Positions 17,592 through 27,067 of a stretch of 64,000 nt of DNA are shown piece by piece (position 1 is the first letter of the stretch; each line of letters begins with the position of its first letter). This DNA comes from Hyphomicrobiaceae bacterium (GTDB lineage Bacteria > Pseudomonadota > Alphaproteobacteria > Rhizobiales > Devosiaceae). A program made the position numbers and the translations under genes. The notes below the pieces were generated by a model. That model ran no database searches and was not told where the DNA came from. It saw only the letters and a list, made by a program, of their open reading frames with translations. Where the stretch lies: contig JACKJG010000012.1 of NCBI GenBank assembly GCA_020638065.1, positions 1 through 64,000 of the forward strand. The letters run 5' to 3'.

Positions 17592-18563
17592 ATGGCGCGT
17601 TTTGTTCTTCCCGACACATTGGAAGGCGACAAGTACATTTCGAAGTACTTGCACCCCAATATGACGTTCAACAACTTTTTCATGAACCACCACACCGAGT
17701 CCGATGGGACCGAGGTCTTCACCATGTCCCGGGTCGGGCCGCACGGCTATAGCGTTGCCCAGTGGAAGATCGAAGGCGACAATCTCGCTTATGACGACGC
17801 GACCGGCACCTATTCGGGCACCGTCACCAAAGTCAGCTATTCGCCTTCGACAGACGGAACGCCTTACAACGAGTTCGAGGCCAAGGGCCTGCACATCGAA
17901 CTGGCCGACCTGATGGCCGATCCGGAAGTAGTGGTGCAGAAACTGACCGCAGATTCCGATCGCATGATCGGTAGCCGCGGCAGCGACGAGATCCATAGCG
18001 GCGGCGACCAGGACCTGGTTTATGGCCGTGGCGGCAACGATCTGATCTTTCTGGGGGACGGCGACGACGCGGCCAGCGGCGGCAGTGGCGACGACCAGAT
18101 CTTCGGTGATGACGGCCGCGATGCGATCAATGGCGGCGGCGGAAACGATTATGTCAATGGCGGCGCTGGCAGTGATATCCTCGCTGGTGGCCGCGGAAAC
18201 GATTATCTGGCCGGCGGCAAGGGCTCCGACATCCTGCTTGGCGGCACGGGCCACGATTTTCTCGATTCGGGGAGCAACAACGACCTGCTGAACGGTGGTA
18301 AGGGCAACGATACTTTCCTGACCGGCGCCGGCGAGGATGTATTGGTTTTTAAGTTCAACCAGGGCAAGGACACGGTGCTGGATTTCGAATCCGGCAAGGA
18401 CATGGTTGATCTGACTGATACCAACCTGACCTACAAGACGCTGGCAGATGCTCTGATCGACGTGCCGGACGGCGTTCTTCTCGACCTGCACAAGGGCGAA
18501 GTCCTGTTTGTCGGCATGAACAAGTCCGATTTCGATCTGCACGACGATTTCATTCTGTCGTGA
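17592..18563 (+). CDS. RTX-type calcium-binding repeat protein
   Basis: The 323-aa acidic protein lacks a signal peptide. Residues about 1-115 are a unique N-terminal domain (LEGDKYISKYLHPNMTFNNF, and further on NEFEAKGLHIELADLM). Residues about 125-240 hold about 10-12 glycine/aspartate nonapeptides of the hemolysin type (GGRGNDYLA, GGTGHDFLD, GGKGNDTFL). The tail has KDTVLDFESGKDMVDLTD and ends DLHDDFILS, as in proteins exported by type I secretion with a C-terminal signal. The family binds Ca2+ in the repeats and folds outside the cell. No type I transporter is encoded nearby, so export would need one elsewhere. No enzymatic domain was recognised. GGAGG lies upstream and a terminator follows. 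Confidence 0.92.
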   Translation: MARFVLPDTLEGDKYISKYLHPNMTFNNFFMNHHTESDGTEVFTMSRVGPHGYSVAQWKIEGDNLAYDDATGTYSGTVTKVSYSPSTDGTPYNEFEAKGLHIELADLMADPEVVVQKLTADSDRMIGSRGSDEIHSGGDQDLVYGRGGNDLIFLGDGDDAASGGSGDDQIFGDDGRDAINGGGGNDYVNGGAGSDILAGGRGNDYLAGGKGSDILLGGTGHDFLDSGSNNDLLNGGKGNDTFLTGAGEDVLVFKFNQGKDTVLDFESGKDMVDLTDTNLTYKTLADALIDVPDGVLLDLHKGEVLFVGMNKSDFDLHDDFILS

Positions 18564-18599
18564 TCTGAAGCCCTTTCCGGCTTTAGCCAATTCTCTGAA

Positions 18600-18628
18600 A
18601 GCCGCCGGTTTCGCCCGGCGGCTTTTTT
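18600..18628 (+). terminator. Intrinsic terminator after RTX gene
   Basis: AGCCGCCGG / CCGGCGGCT stem with a 6-nt loop, followed by TTTTTT. Confidence 0.9.
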
Positions 18629-18660
18629 CATTTTGTGCGAAATGCTCTCGGAAATTTAGT

Positions 18661-18691
18661 TTGTGCACATATTATAAGTGTGCTTATAAAG
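18661..18691 (+). promoter_or_regulatory. MarR promoter with 18-bp palindromic operator
   Basis: TTATAAG-TGTG-CTTATAA (18672-18689) is a perfect 7-bp-arm palindrome. A -35-like TTGTGC (18661) and -10-like TTATAA (18684-18689) are 17 bp apart, so the palindrome covers the -10. The predicted start of transcription falls at or next to the MarR ATG. This is the typical placement for MarR autorepression of an emr operon. Confidence 0.7.
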
Positions 18692-18695
18692 TGGC

Positions 18696-19154
18696 ATGGA
18701 TTCGACACTCGAAAAGGATCGCGGGCTCTTCTACGCCGTCCATGAGCTCTACCGGCTCATGCGGCGGCGGTTTGACGACGTGGCCCAGCCCTATGATCTG
18801 ACATTTCCGCAATGGCGGGCGCTTTGGCAGCTCTACCGGAAAGATGGGCTGTCGCAATCCGAGCTTGCGGGACTGATCGACAGCGATCCGATGACCCTGA
18901 GCGGCATGATGGAGCGGCTCGAGGCGAAAGGCTTTGTGGAGCGCCGCCCGGCGCCGACCGACAGCCGGGCAAAAATCGTGCTGATCACCGACGCGGCGCG
19001 CGACGTGGTCGGCAATATGAAGGCCGAAATGGTGAAAGCTCAACAACAGGCACTGACGGGCATAGCTGAAGAGGACCGGGAACAGCTAGTCCGCACCATG
19101 CAGCGGATGAGCGAGAACCTCGGCGCGACATTTGAGAAGGAAATCAAGGAATGA
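18696..19154 (+). CDS. MarR-family transcriptional regulator of the emr operon
   Basis: The 152-aa winged-helix dimer has FYAVHELYRLMRRRFDDVAQ at the N-terminus, an HTH at about 45-75 (LSQSELAGLIDSDPMTLSGM), and a wing with RRPAPTDSRAKIVLITDAA containing the conserved D-x-R-x-K/L pattern. It likely represses itself and the downstream efflux genes, releasing DNA on binding a phenolic or lipophilic compound. Its stop overlaps the emrA start by 4 bp. No Shine-Dalgarno sequence precedes the ATG, consistent with a leaderless transcript. Confidence 0.93.
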   Translation: MDSTLEKDRGLFYAVHELYRLMRRRFDDVAQPYDLTFPQWRALWQLYRKDGLSQSELAGLIDSDPMTLSGMMERLEAKGFVERRPAPTDSRAKIVLITDAARDVVGNMKAEMVKAQQQALTGIAEEDREQLVRTMQRMSENLGATFEKEIKE

Positions 19155-20281
19155 ATGCACGCGTGGACCCGAAATCCGAAGAGGCCAGTGCGGAAAGCGA
19201 GACAGTGGAAAGCGTGGCAAACGCTCCCGCAGCCCAGAATGCGGAAGTCGCACCCCCTGCCAGAAGAGGGTCGCGCCGGCTTTTGCTGATGATCTCGCTG
19301 CCACTGATCCTTCTGTTCGTCGGTGGTTATTTCTATCTGACCGGCGGCCGCTATGAGGACACGGATGACGCCTATGTGCGCCAGGCGATTGTCTCCATTT
19401 CTTCTGACGTTTCGGGGCGCGTCGTCGAGGTTCTGGTGAGCGACAACCAGACCGTTCAGAAGGGTGACGTGCTATTCCATATCGATGCGGAACCCTATCA
19501 GATTGCACTCGAACAGGCCGAGGCGTCGCTGGCCGCCGCACGGCTGAACGTCGAGCAATTACGCGTGTCCTACGAGACGGCGCAGGCGAAGCTCTCGGCG
19601 GCGGAAAACGTGCTGGCGGTGCGCCAGAAGGCCGAGGATCGGGTGATCAGCCTCACCGACAAGGGTGTGACGACCGAAGCGGAGTCCGACAATACACATC
19701 TGGCATTTCAGGAAGCTCAATCCAACGTCGCGTTGGCCAGGCAGAGCCTCGCTGCAGCAGTCGCGGCGCTGGGCGGCAATCCGGACACGGCGACGGACGA
19801 TTTGCCGTCGGTGCGCGCGGCACTGGCAGCGCTCGATAGCGCCAAACGCAATCTGGCGAAAACCACGATCGTTGCGCCTTCCGACGGTATCGTGAGTAAC
19901 GTCGAGAATCTCAATGTAGGGCAGTTCGTTTCGGCAGGATCGACCATCGCTAACCTGGTCGAGACGGGTGAAGTCTGGGTCGAGGCGAATTTCAAGGAAA
20001 CTCAGGTCGGCAAAATCATTGTGGGTCAACCGGTTTCGGTTCGCGTCGACACCTATCCCGGTTTGGACATTGCGGGGAAAGTGTTGAGCATTGGCGCGGC
20101 GACAGGTGCGGAATTCTCGCTCATTCCGGCGCAGAACGCATCGGGCAACTGGGTCAAGGTGGTGCAGCGCATTCCGGTGCGCATTGGTCTTGAGGGCGAT
20201 GACTTGCCGGTCCTGCGCTCGGGCATGAGCGTTGTGGTGACCGTTGATACCGGCAAATCGCTGCTGGACGAGTTGCTCTGA
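19151..20281 (+). CDS. emrA: HlyD/EmrA-family periplasmic adaptor of an efflux pump
   Basis: The 376-aa membrane-fusion protein has a disordered N-terminus (1-40), one transmembrane helix (about 45-65), then DTDDAYVRQAIVSISSDVSG (the EmrA/HlyD hallmark) leading into the barrel and lipoyl domain. A coiled-coil hairpin spans about 120-200, and the second half of the lipoyl domain has APSDGIVSNVENLNVGQFV. It links the inner-membrane pump EmrB to the outer membrane. It overlaps marR by 4 bp and emrB by 1 bp, so the three form one operon. Confidence 0.93.
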   Translation: MNARVDPKSEEASAESETVESVANAPAAQNAEVAPPARRGSRRLLLMISLPLILLFVGGYFYLTGGRYEDTDDAYVRQAIVSISSDVSGRVVEVLVSDNQTVQKGDVLFHIDAEPYQIALEQAEASLAAARLNVEQLRVSYETAQAKLSAAENVLAVRQKAEDRVISLTDKGVTTEAESDNTHLAFQEAQSNVALARQSLAAAVAALGGNPDTATDDLPSVRAALAALDSAKRNLAKTTIVAPSDGIVSNVENLNVGQFVSAGSTIANLVETGEVWVEANFKETQVGKIIVGQPVSVRVDTYPGLDIAGKVLSIGAATGAEFSLIPAQNASGNWVKVVQRIPVRIGLEGDDLPVLRSGMSVVVTVDTGKSLLDELL

Positions 20282-21852
20282 TGTCGGACTCCGAAGCCCG
20301 TTCGGAGGAGGCCGAGGCGGCTGATGATCCCAGCAAGCCAGCCATGGTGGTTCAGCATCGCGGATTGCTGACGGCCGGGCTCATGCTGGCCACGGTGATG
20401 CAGGTGCTCGACACCACCATTGCCAATGTGGCGTTGCCGCACATGGCGGCGTCGCTCAACGCGGCACAGTCGGAAATCACCTGGGTTCTGACCTCGTATA
20501 TCGTTGCGGCGGCCATCGCGACACCGCTGACCGGCTGGTTTGCCGATCAATTGGGACAAAAGCGGCTGTTCCTGATTTCGATCGCCGGATTCACGCTGGT
20601 GTCGATGCTGTGCGGGCTGGCGACGGGTCTCACGGAAATGGTGGCGTTCCGGATCCTTCAGGGGCTCTTCGGAGCCATGATCGTGCCGTTGGCGCAAACG
20701 GTGCTGCTGGAAATCAATCCACGCGAAAAGATCGGGCAGGCCATGGCGATTTACGGTGCCGGGATCATGATCGGGCCGATCATCGGGCCGACGCTTGGCG
20801 GTTATCTGACCGAGACGTTCAACTGGCGCTACGTGTTTTTCGTCAACCTGCCGGTGGGCGGACTGGCGTTCGGCATGGTGTTCGTTTTCATGCACAACAC
20901 CGAATTGCGCCGCCGCGCCTTCGACTTTTTCGGGTTCGGGATGTTGGCCCTTTCGATCGGGGCGCTGCAATTGCTGCTCGACCGGGGACAATCGATCGGC
21001 TGGTTCAGTTCAAGCGAGGCATGGCTCGAACTCGGACTGACCGTGTCGGGTTTCTGGATTTTCGTGGTTCACAGTCTCACCGCCAAGCAGCCCTTCGTCG
21101 ATCTACGCATGTTCAAGGACCGCAATCTGACGATGGGGCTGTTGTTCATCTTCATCATCGGACTGACCCTGTTTTCCGGGCTGGCGCTATTGCCGCCGCT
21201 CTTGCAGAACCTGATGGGTTATCCTGTGATCGAGACCGGGCTTGTGATGGCACCGCGCGGCGTCGGCACGCTCCTCTCCATGATCGTCGTGGGGCGATTG
21301 GTTGGACGTTTCGATGCGCGGCTGCTGGTTCTGGTCGGGATTGGGCTGACGGCCTATTCGCTTTACCTGATGACCGGGTTCTCGCTGCAGATGGGCGCGA
21401 TGCCGGTGATTGTGAGCGGGGTCATTCAGGGTTTCGGGCTTGGGTTCGTTTTCGTGCCACTTTCCACGCTGACATTTGCGACGATCGAAGGCCGCTACCG
21501 CACCGATGCGACGAGCTTTTTCTCGCTGGTGCGCAATATCGGTTCCGGCGTCGGCATCTCGCTGGTGTCGCTGGTTTTGTCGAACATGATCCAGGTGAAC
21601 CATAGCGAGTTGGGCGCACACCTGACCGCAACCTCGCCGATGGTGCAGGCGCAGGCGCCGCAATTGTTGAGCGGCAACCCGACCATTCTTGCGGTCATCG
21701 ACGGCCTGGTCTCGCAGCAATCGGCGATGATTGCCTATCTTGACGATTTCAAGCTGATGATGTTTGTCAGCCTGATGGCAACGCCGATCGTGCTTCTGCT
21801 GCGCGGCGGTAAGTCGAAAAAGGGTGGCGGCATGGCGGCGATGGGTGAATAG
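20281..21852 (+). CDS. emrB: EmrB/QacA-type (DHA2) multidrug MFS transporter
   Basis: The 523-aa protein has 14 predicted membrane helices. Motifs are LDTTIANVALPHMAASLNAA in TM1 (DHA2 motif D1), the loop GWFADQLGQKRLFL between TM2 and TM3 (motif A), and GAGIMIGPIIGPTLGGYLTE (motif C, drug/H+ antiporters). It is proton-driven efflux of hydrophobic drugs, dyes or phenolics across the inner membrane, working with the EmrA adaptor. No outer-membrane TolC is adjacent. Confidence 0.95.
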   Translation: MSDSEARSEEAEAADDPSKPAMVVQHRGLLTAGLMLATVMQVLDTTIANVALPHMAASLNAAQSEITWVLTSYIVAAAIATPLTGWFADQLGQKRLFLISIAGFTLVSMLCGLATGLTEMVAFRILQGLFGAMIVPLAQTVLLEINPREKIGQAMAIYGAGIMIGPIIGPTLGGYLTETFNWRYVFFVNLPVGGLAFGMVFVFMHNTELRRRAFDFFGFGMLALSIGALQLLLDRGQSIGWFSSSEAWLELGLTVSGFWIFVVHSLTAKQPFVDLRMFKDRNLTMGLLFIFIIGLTLFSGLALLPPLLQNLMGYPVIETGLVMAPRGVGTLLSMIVVGRLVGRFDARLLVLVGIGLTAYSLYLMTGFSLQMGAMPVIVSGVIQGFGLGFVFVPLSTLTFATIEGRYRTDATSFFSLVRNIGSGVGISLVSLVLSNMIQVNHSELGAHLTATSPMVQAQAPQLLSGNPTILAVIDGLVSQQSAMIAYLDDFKLMMFVSLMATPIVLLLRGGKSKKGGGMAAMGE

Positions 21853-21861
21853 AGCGAGCCG

Positions 21862-22311
21862 CTATTTCAGGCTTTCGCCGAGACGGTCGAGCAGGGAGGT
21901 CGTGCCGCTTTCCCAGAATTTCGGGCCATCAAAACCATCAAGATATGCGCCCTGTTCGGTGAGCTTGAGGTGCGTGCCGCCATCTTCTGCATCTGCGAGT
22001 TCGATAGTGGCAAGGGTGGCCCCCGCAGGGCCGCTGCCATAGTCGAACGTGTAGGTGTAGATGATGCGCTCGCCATCCACGATGTCCTGATAGACGCCCT
22101 CGTAGACGAATTTGCCGCCGCCCGGCCCGGGCATTTCGACATGTTCGGCGCCGCCGACCCTGAAATCGAGCGTGTGCCCGCCTTCCGGCGCGCCATAGGC
22201 CCATTGGCGTTTCTTGCCGGGATTGGCAAAGGCATCGAAGACCCTTGCTCGCGGAGCCGGGTAGGTGCGCTGGAGCGAGAAAGTGGCGTGAATAACGGAG
22301 CGGTCGGTCAT
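21862..22311 (-). CDS. SRPBCC (AHSA1-like) family protein, copy 2
   Basis: The 149-aa START-like fold opens with MTDRSVIHATFSLQRTYPAP and ends the family way with LTEQGAYLDGFDGPKFWESG followed by LLDRLGESL. It probably binds a hydrophobic ligand. It is the last gene of an ArsR-SRPBCC-SRPBCC operon (24 bp after the previous stop) and is a diverged duplicate of it. The ligand is unknown. Confidence 0.88.
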   Translation of the reverse strand: MTDRSVIHATFSLQRTYPAPRARVFDAFANPGKKRQWAYGAPEGGHTLDFRVGGAEHVEMPGPGGGKFVYEGVYQDIVDGERIIYTYTFDYGSGPAGATLATIELADAEDGGTHLKLTEQGAYLDGFDGPKFWESGTTSLLDRLGESLK

Positions 22312-22334
22312 GGTCGTTTTCCTTCGTGGATGGG

Positions 22335-22802
22335 TCAGGCGGCGGCGCGACTCAAGTAGGCGCCAAGTTGTTCGATTTGCTGCAACGTGCCGTTGCGACG
22401 CATGTCGGGGGTTTCGCGTCCCTCAAAGAACATGCCGGTTTCATTGAGCACCAATCGCGCTCCGTCTCGGTCGGCGTGAAACTCCACGCAAAGCACAGTC
22501 GATGAGATGCGTTGGACGCCGCGCGCGACAGAGAAGGCTGTCACGATGCGCTGGTCCTGCATGATATCATCAAAGCGCGAATTCACTTGAAAGGGTTCTT
22601 CGCCGGGTGGACCAAACCGGCTGATCTCGACGCCGCCGACCCGGAATTCGTAACGGTCGGTTTCATAGGTCCAGCCAGGAGCGGGCGCCGCCCAGATCGA
22701 AAGCTCGTCCTTGTCTGACCATGCCTGGAAGAGGCGGGAGCGCGGGACCGGGAAATGCCGCTCAAGGGTAAATGCGCCCTGGATGACGCTGGAATGAGTC
22801 AC
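22335..22802 (-). CDS. SRPBCC (AHSA1-like) family protein, copy 1
   Basis: The 155-aa START-like protein has QGAFTLERHFPVPRSRLFQA at the N-terminus, YEFRVGGVEISRFGPPG in the middle, and LVLNETGMFFEGRETPDMRR near the end. The start is a GTG overlapping the ArsR stop (GTGA). It aligns along its full length with the next gene, so a tandem duplication is likely. Such ArsR/AHSA1 pairs are common, but the physiological substrate is not established. Confidence 0.88.
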   Translation of the reverse strand: MTHSSVIQGAFTLERHFPVPRSRLFQAWSDKDELSIWAAPAPGWTYETDRYEFRVGGVEISRFGPPGEEPFQVNSRFDDIMQDQRIVTAFSVARGVQRISSTVLCVEFHADRDGARLVLNETGMFFEGRETPDMRRNGTLQQIEQLGAYLSRAAA

Positions 22803-23155
22803 TTGGTTTGATCCTTTTTCGAGTCTTCAAGAGTGCTTGCCGCAAGAAATTCGCCCAACGCATCAAGGCGATCATTCCAGAATGAGCGGCGCTGGTTGAT
22901 CCATTGTTCCGCTTTGCTGAGTTCGCCGGTGTCGAGGGTGCAGGAGCGGGTGCGGCCGATCTTGCGCGTGTTGACCAGTCCGGCCTCCTCGAGAATAGAC
23001 AAGTGCTGCATCGTCGCCGGCAGAGATATGCCCAGCGGTTCGGCCAATTCGGATACACTGCGGCTCGATTGACTGAGTTGGTCGATCATGGCGCGGCGGT
23101 TCGCATCGGCGAGCGCGTGGAACATCCTGTCTAGCTGTGTTTGTTGGTTAAGCAT
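22799..23155 (-). CDS. ArsR-family winged-helix regulator
   Basis: The 118-aa product has the HTH at about 35-70: SVSELAEPLGISLPATMQHL followed by SILEEAGLVNTRKIGRTR. The metal-binding CxC of ArsR/SmtB is absent, so this belongs to the non-metal subgroup usually coupled to SRPBCC proteins. It heads the operon and lies beside two TTAAGT-type palindromes at 23156-23209. Confidence 0.93.
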   Translation of the reverse strand: MLNQQTQLDRMFHALADANRRAMIDQLSQSSRSVSELAEPLGISLPATMQHLSILEEAGLVNTRKIGRTRSCTLDTGELSKAEQWINQRRSFWNDRLDALGEFLAASTLEDSKKDQTK

Positions 23156-23212
23156 GTACTTAAGTATCCACGTTCGAAACGTCGCGTCAATAGTTAAGTG
23201 TACACCTAAGTA
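23156..23212 (-). promoter_or_regulatory. ArsR promoter region with two palindromes
   Basis: TACTTAAGTA (23156-23165) is a perfect palindrome immediately before the arsR start. TTAAGTGT/ACACCTAA (23194-23209) is a 16-bp palindrome with one mismatch per half. Both share the ACTTAA core and fit a dimeric ArsR autoregulatory operator. The region also lies upstream of the divergent UPF0303 gene. Confidence 0.6.
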
Positions 23213-23284
23213 TGAATTTGCGTGAGACGGACGGCTCGCATTGGAGGGGCGGACCTGCTAGTCAGCGGCAAAGGGGAGGAAATG

Positions 23285-23776
23285 ATGGCGGTCACAGACG
23301 ATATCGGGCGGATTGTCCGGCAGGAAAGCGAGCTGGTTTTCGACCGGTTCGATGAGGATGTCGCGGCCGAATTGCTCACACACGGGCGCAAGCTTGCCAA
23401 TGAGATAGGCGCGCCGATCGGGTTTCTGGTGAAGCTCTGGGACCGCCCAATGGCATTCGGCGCGACCAAGGGCTATTCGCATCACAATTACCTGTGGTGT
23501 CACCGCAAGGCCAACAGCGTGCGGCTGGTGCACAAATCGACGTACCGATTGGTGCTGGAGCGGGGAGATCAGCCGCGCCTGTTTGACCCGAGCTGGGGCG
23601 TTGAACCGGAAGAATATGTGATTGCGGGCGGCGCTTTTCCGATTGTCATGAAGGGGATCGGTTTCGTTGGCGCTGTGGTCGCCTCCGGCCTGCCGGAACG
23701 TGACGATCATGGATTAGTTGTGGCCGCGATTTGCGCCGTATTGGGCCAGGAATACAGCGACTTCGCGCTTGATTAG
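23285..23776 (+). CDS. UPF0303 / heme-degrading-domain-like protein
   Basis: The product, about 163 aa, resembles the UPF0303 (YBR137W/GlcG-HbpS-like) family: GFLVKLWDRPMAFGATKGYS, then HHNYLWCHRKANSVRLVHKS, and GGAFPIVMKGIGFVGAVVAS followed by GLPERDDHGLVVAAI. The ATG at 23285 (or 23282) follows GGGGAGG at good spacing; the longer frame from 23222 lacks a ribosome-binding site. Members bind small ligands or heme; function is uncertain. The end overlaps the convergent ABC permease by 4 bp. Confidence 0.88.
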   Translation: MAVTDDIGRIVRQESELVFDRFDEDVAAELLTHGRKLANEIGAPIGFLVKLWDRPMAFGATKGYSHHNYLWCHRKANSVRLVHKSTYRLVLERGDQPRLFDPSWGVEPEEYVIAGGAFPIVMKGIGFVGAVVASGLPERDDHGLVVAAICAVLGQEYSDFALD

Positions 23777-25304
23777 GCCAATTGGGCCTTCCGCCGCAAC
23801 AGCCAGACCACAAAGACAATCAGCACGGCCGGCAGGGCCGCAAAAGGACCTGCGAGCGGCAAGGCCACGCTGAGACCAGTCGCGCCGGCCCAGGTGATGG
23901 AAACGAAAGCTTCGAGCAATGTCGCGATGCGTGAGGCGGTTTGCCGGCGGGCAAACTGGCTGCGCTTGGCGCGCACGCGGAACATGAGCTGGATGATGAC
24001 CGACGATGCCGTGGCAAAGGCAACTCCGGCAAATAGCGTCAGCGCGATGCGCAGATCGATGAAGGCGATGGCGATGACGAAAGGCGAAATGATGACGCCA
24101 ATGGCGATCAGCACGGCTTCGATCTTGGCTCGCAGCATGTCACGCGCTCTGAGCGGGGCCGTCAGGATCAGGTCATGAGCGTCTTCGCCGGAGAGGGTGA
24201 GCCAGGCGAGACCCCCCGCGAGTTGCGCGGCTGCCATGGTGATGATGGCGGCGACGATGGGCAGGGTGCCGCCGGAATTGCCATAATTGAGCCAGAGCAG
24301 GACGGCAGGCGGCAGCAGGTACAAAAGCTGCATCAGGCTTTGCGACATCAGCCATGGGTCGCGGATCAGCAGCAGCCATTCCTTGGTGCGCAGCATCTGT
24401 GCCTGCGAGGCGTTGCGGAATTTCGGGGCGTGTTTGGTGGCGGCGCGAGTTTGACCGATTGCGTTGGCAGCGAGGGCGAGCCTGGCAAAGCCCGGTGCGG
24501 CGAGGGCGAGCGTCAGGATGATGGCGGCCGCCGCGACGATGATGGTTGTGGCCATGGCGGCAAAGTCGCCGGTTGCGGCACGGGCGGGCGTCCAGATCCA
24601 GCTGTGCACGTCCGGCGCCAAGCCCATGATCGCGCCGGAGAGCGCGGCACCGGCATTGCTTGTCGTGCCAGTTGAGAAAATGACCGCGATCTGAATGCCG
24701 ACAATTAGCGCCGCGCCGACGATTGCGGCCAGAACCTGCGCGATGATCCGGGTGCGTTTCGGCCCGGCAATGCGAAACAATGCGAGGGTGATGAGAATGG
24801 CGAGTGCCGTAGTGAACACGGAAATCGCGGCCACCACGGGATAGATGGCCAGCCATTTCCAGCCATCATAAACCACCAGCATGTTGACGAACGGCGACAT
24901 GATCGCCGCCATCAGCAGCATGGACGTAACTGCGATCGTGCCGGTTCTGACGATGAACAGAGCACGGGCCGAGGCGGGCGACGACAGGATCAGGTCGAGA
25001 TCGGCCCGGCTGTAATAGGCGCGGGTGACAGATTCCATGGCCTGGCTGAGCGACATGGTGGCGAACAGGAGCCCTGAGCCTGTCAATTGCGCCAGCGTTG
25101 CGGTGTCGACTTCGATGCCTGCCTTGGCCCAGTTGCCGATCAGAACCGAGGCGATCCAGTGCATGCCGGTGAAAAAGACGAGCGAAACGGCAAGGATTGC
25201 GACGGCGCGGCGCGGGGCGCCGGCCGTCAGCATCACGGTCAGATCCCGCCATTGCAGGCGAAATTCGTGGGCTGCGAACCAGGGAAGGGAGCCGGCTTGA
25301 AGCA

Positions 25305-25305
<1 letters not shown>
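23773..25305 (-). CDS. ABC transporter permease (about 12 membrane segments)
   Basis: The 510-aa integral membrane protein begins LPWFAAHEFRLQWRDLTVML, as in exporter-type permeases, and contains about 12 hydrophobic segments in two halves. A cytosolic linker near 290-310 holds FRNASQAQMLRTKEWLLLIR. The size and the upstream ATPase suggest an ABC-2-like exporter of unknown substrate. Its ATG overlaps the ATPase stop by 1 bp, so expression is coupled. Confidence 0.88.
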
Positions 25306-26102
<797 letters not shown>

Positions 26103-26297
26103 GTCTGACTAGCCCTGACGAATTGCGGCGGGGTTAACCGGAGTGTGAGGGGGTTCGATTTTGCGGGACTGATGCTTGGCATGCTTGCCGAAAAGTGAAA
26201 ATCGGCGCGCGTCCACCATGTTGTCATGATTGGCTGGCGCGGATAGGTTCGCGCAGCCAAGACTCACGATCGGGTCGGAACGCAAGAGGGACACATC

Positions 26298-26726
26298 ATG
26301 GAATTCGCCGCTAATCTGGTGCTTGCGCTGCACCTGTTCAGTCTGGCCATGGGAACCGGCTCGGGCATCGCCAATTCCGCGATTGGACCGCTTTACGGGC
26401 CCTCAAGTGCCGAACAGCGCAATGTGTTGTTCAAGCTGGCGGCGGTGCTGGGCCGCAACGGGCAGATCGCCATCGGGCTTTTGTGGATTACCGGCATCGC
26501 GCTGATTTTCATGAAGGGCTACAACCTCATGGAAATGCCGGTGATGTTCTGGATCAAGATCCTGTTCGTGATCATCCTCTCCGGGGCGTCGGGCATGGCT
26601 TCGGCGGCGGCGCGGCGGTTTGCCAATGGCGACATGGCGGCGAGCACGCGTGCAGCGATGTTTGGAATGGTGGCCGGGGTCAGCTCGGTCGTGGTCATCC
26701 TTTGCGCCGTTTTCGCGTTCGAATAA
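26298..26726 (+). CDS. DUF2269-like small membrane protein
   Basis: The 142-aa protein has four predicted membrane helices (about 5-25, 55-72, 83-103 and 120-140). It opens MEFAANLVLALHLFSLAMGT and contains LGRNGQIAIGLLWITGIALI. The pattern matches predicted integral membrane proteins of the DUF2269 kind; function is unknown. Confidence 0.75.
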   Translation: MEFAANLVLALHLFSLAMGTGSGIANSAIGPLYGPSSAEQRNVLFKLAAVLGRNGQIAIGLLWITGIALIFMKGYNLMEMPVMFWIKILFVIILSGASGMASAAARRFANGDMAASTRAAMFGMVAGVSSVVVILCAVFAFE

Positions 26727-26813
26727 GGGCGCGACATATGCGCCAAAAGAAATGGTTGCGCTTTGGGGCGAACAACGGCACAATCGGTTGGTGAGCCAAA
26801 ACAGGTTGGATTG

Positions 26814-26942
26814 ATGCGTCAGGCACAATCGAAAGAAAAGGCAATCGCACTGGCCAAGGCAGACGCTGAGCGTCGCGCCGGTCTGGTCGCGCTTGGATTT
26901 TTGCTGCTACCGCTGGCTCTTCTTCTCCTTATCGGCCCCTAG
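26814..26942 (+). CDS. Putative 42-aa single-helix membrane peptide
   Basis: ATG preceded by AGGTTGGA opens a 42-codon frame: MRQAQSKEKAIALAKADAER, a charged helix, then a Leu-rich hydrophobic helix (LVALGFLLLPLALLLLIG) and a final Pro. The amphipathic-plus-transmembrane layout argues for translation, but I know no family. It lies 125 bp before leuA. Confidence 0.5.
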   Translation: MRQAQSKEKAIALAKADAERRAGLVALGFLLLPLALLLLIGP

Positions 26943-27067
26943 GCACCGACGGCTCCGAGCTGAGCGGGTGTGTAGGGGATATTCAAGCCGAACAAAGTGA
27001 TTGTCCGGCCAATGGCGCATGAGCAAACGAAGAGACGCCGTTGAGCCGATTGTGAAGGAAGAATTCC

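Noticed and set aside
17526..18668. 380-codon frame antisense to the RTX gene, with repetitive Val/Ala segments
   Set aside because: The apparent repeats are the complement of the Gly-Asp nonapeptide codons; there is no start signal, and terminators lie inside or next to it.
26943..27067. Possible leucine leader/attenuator before leuA
   Set aside because: No short frame with Leu codons and no terminator hairpin in this gap.
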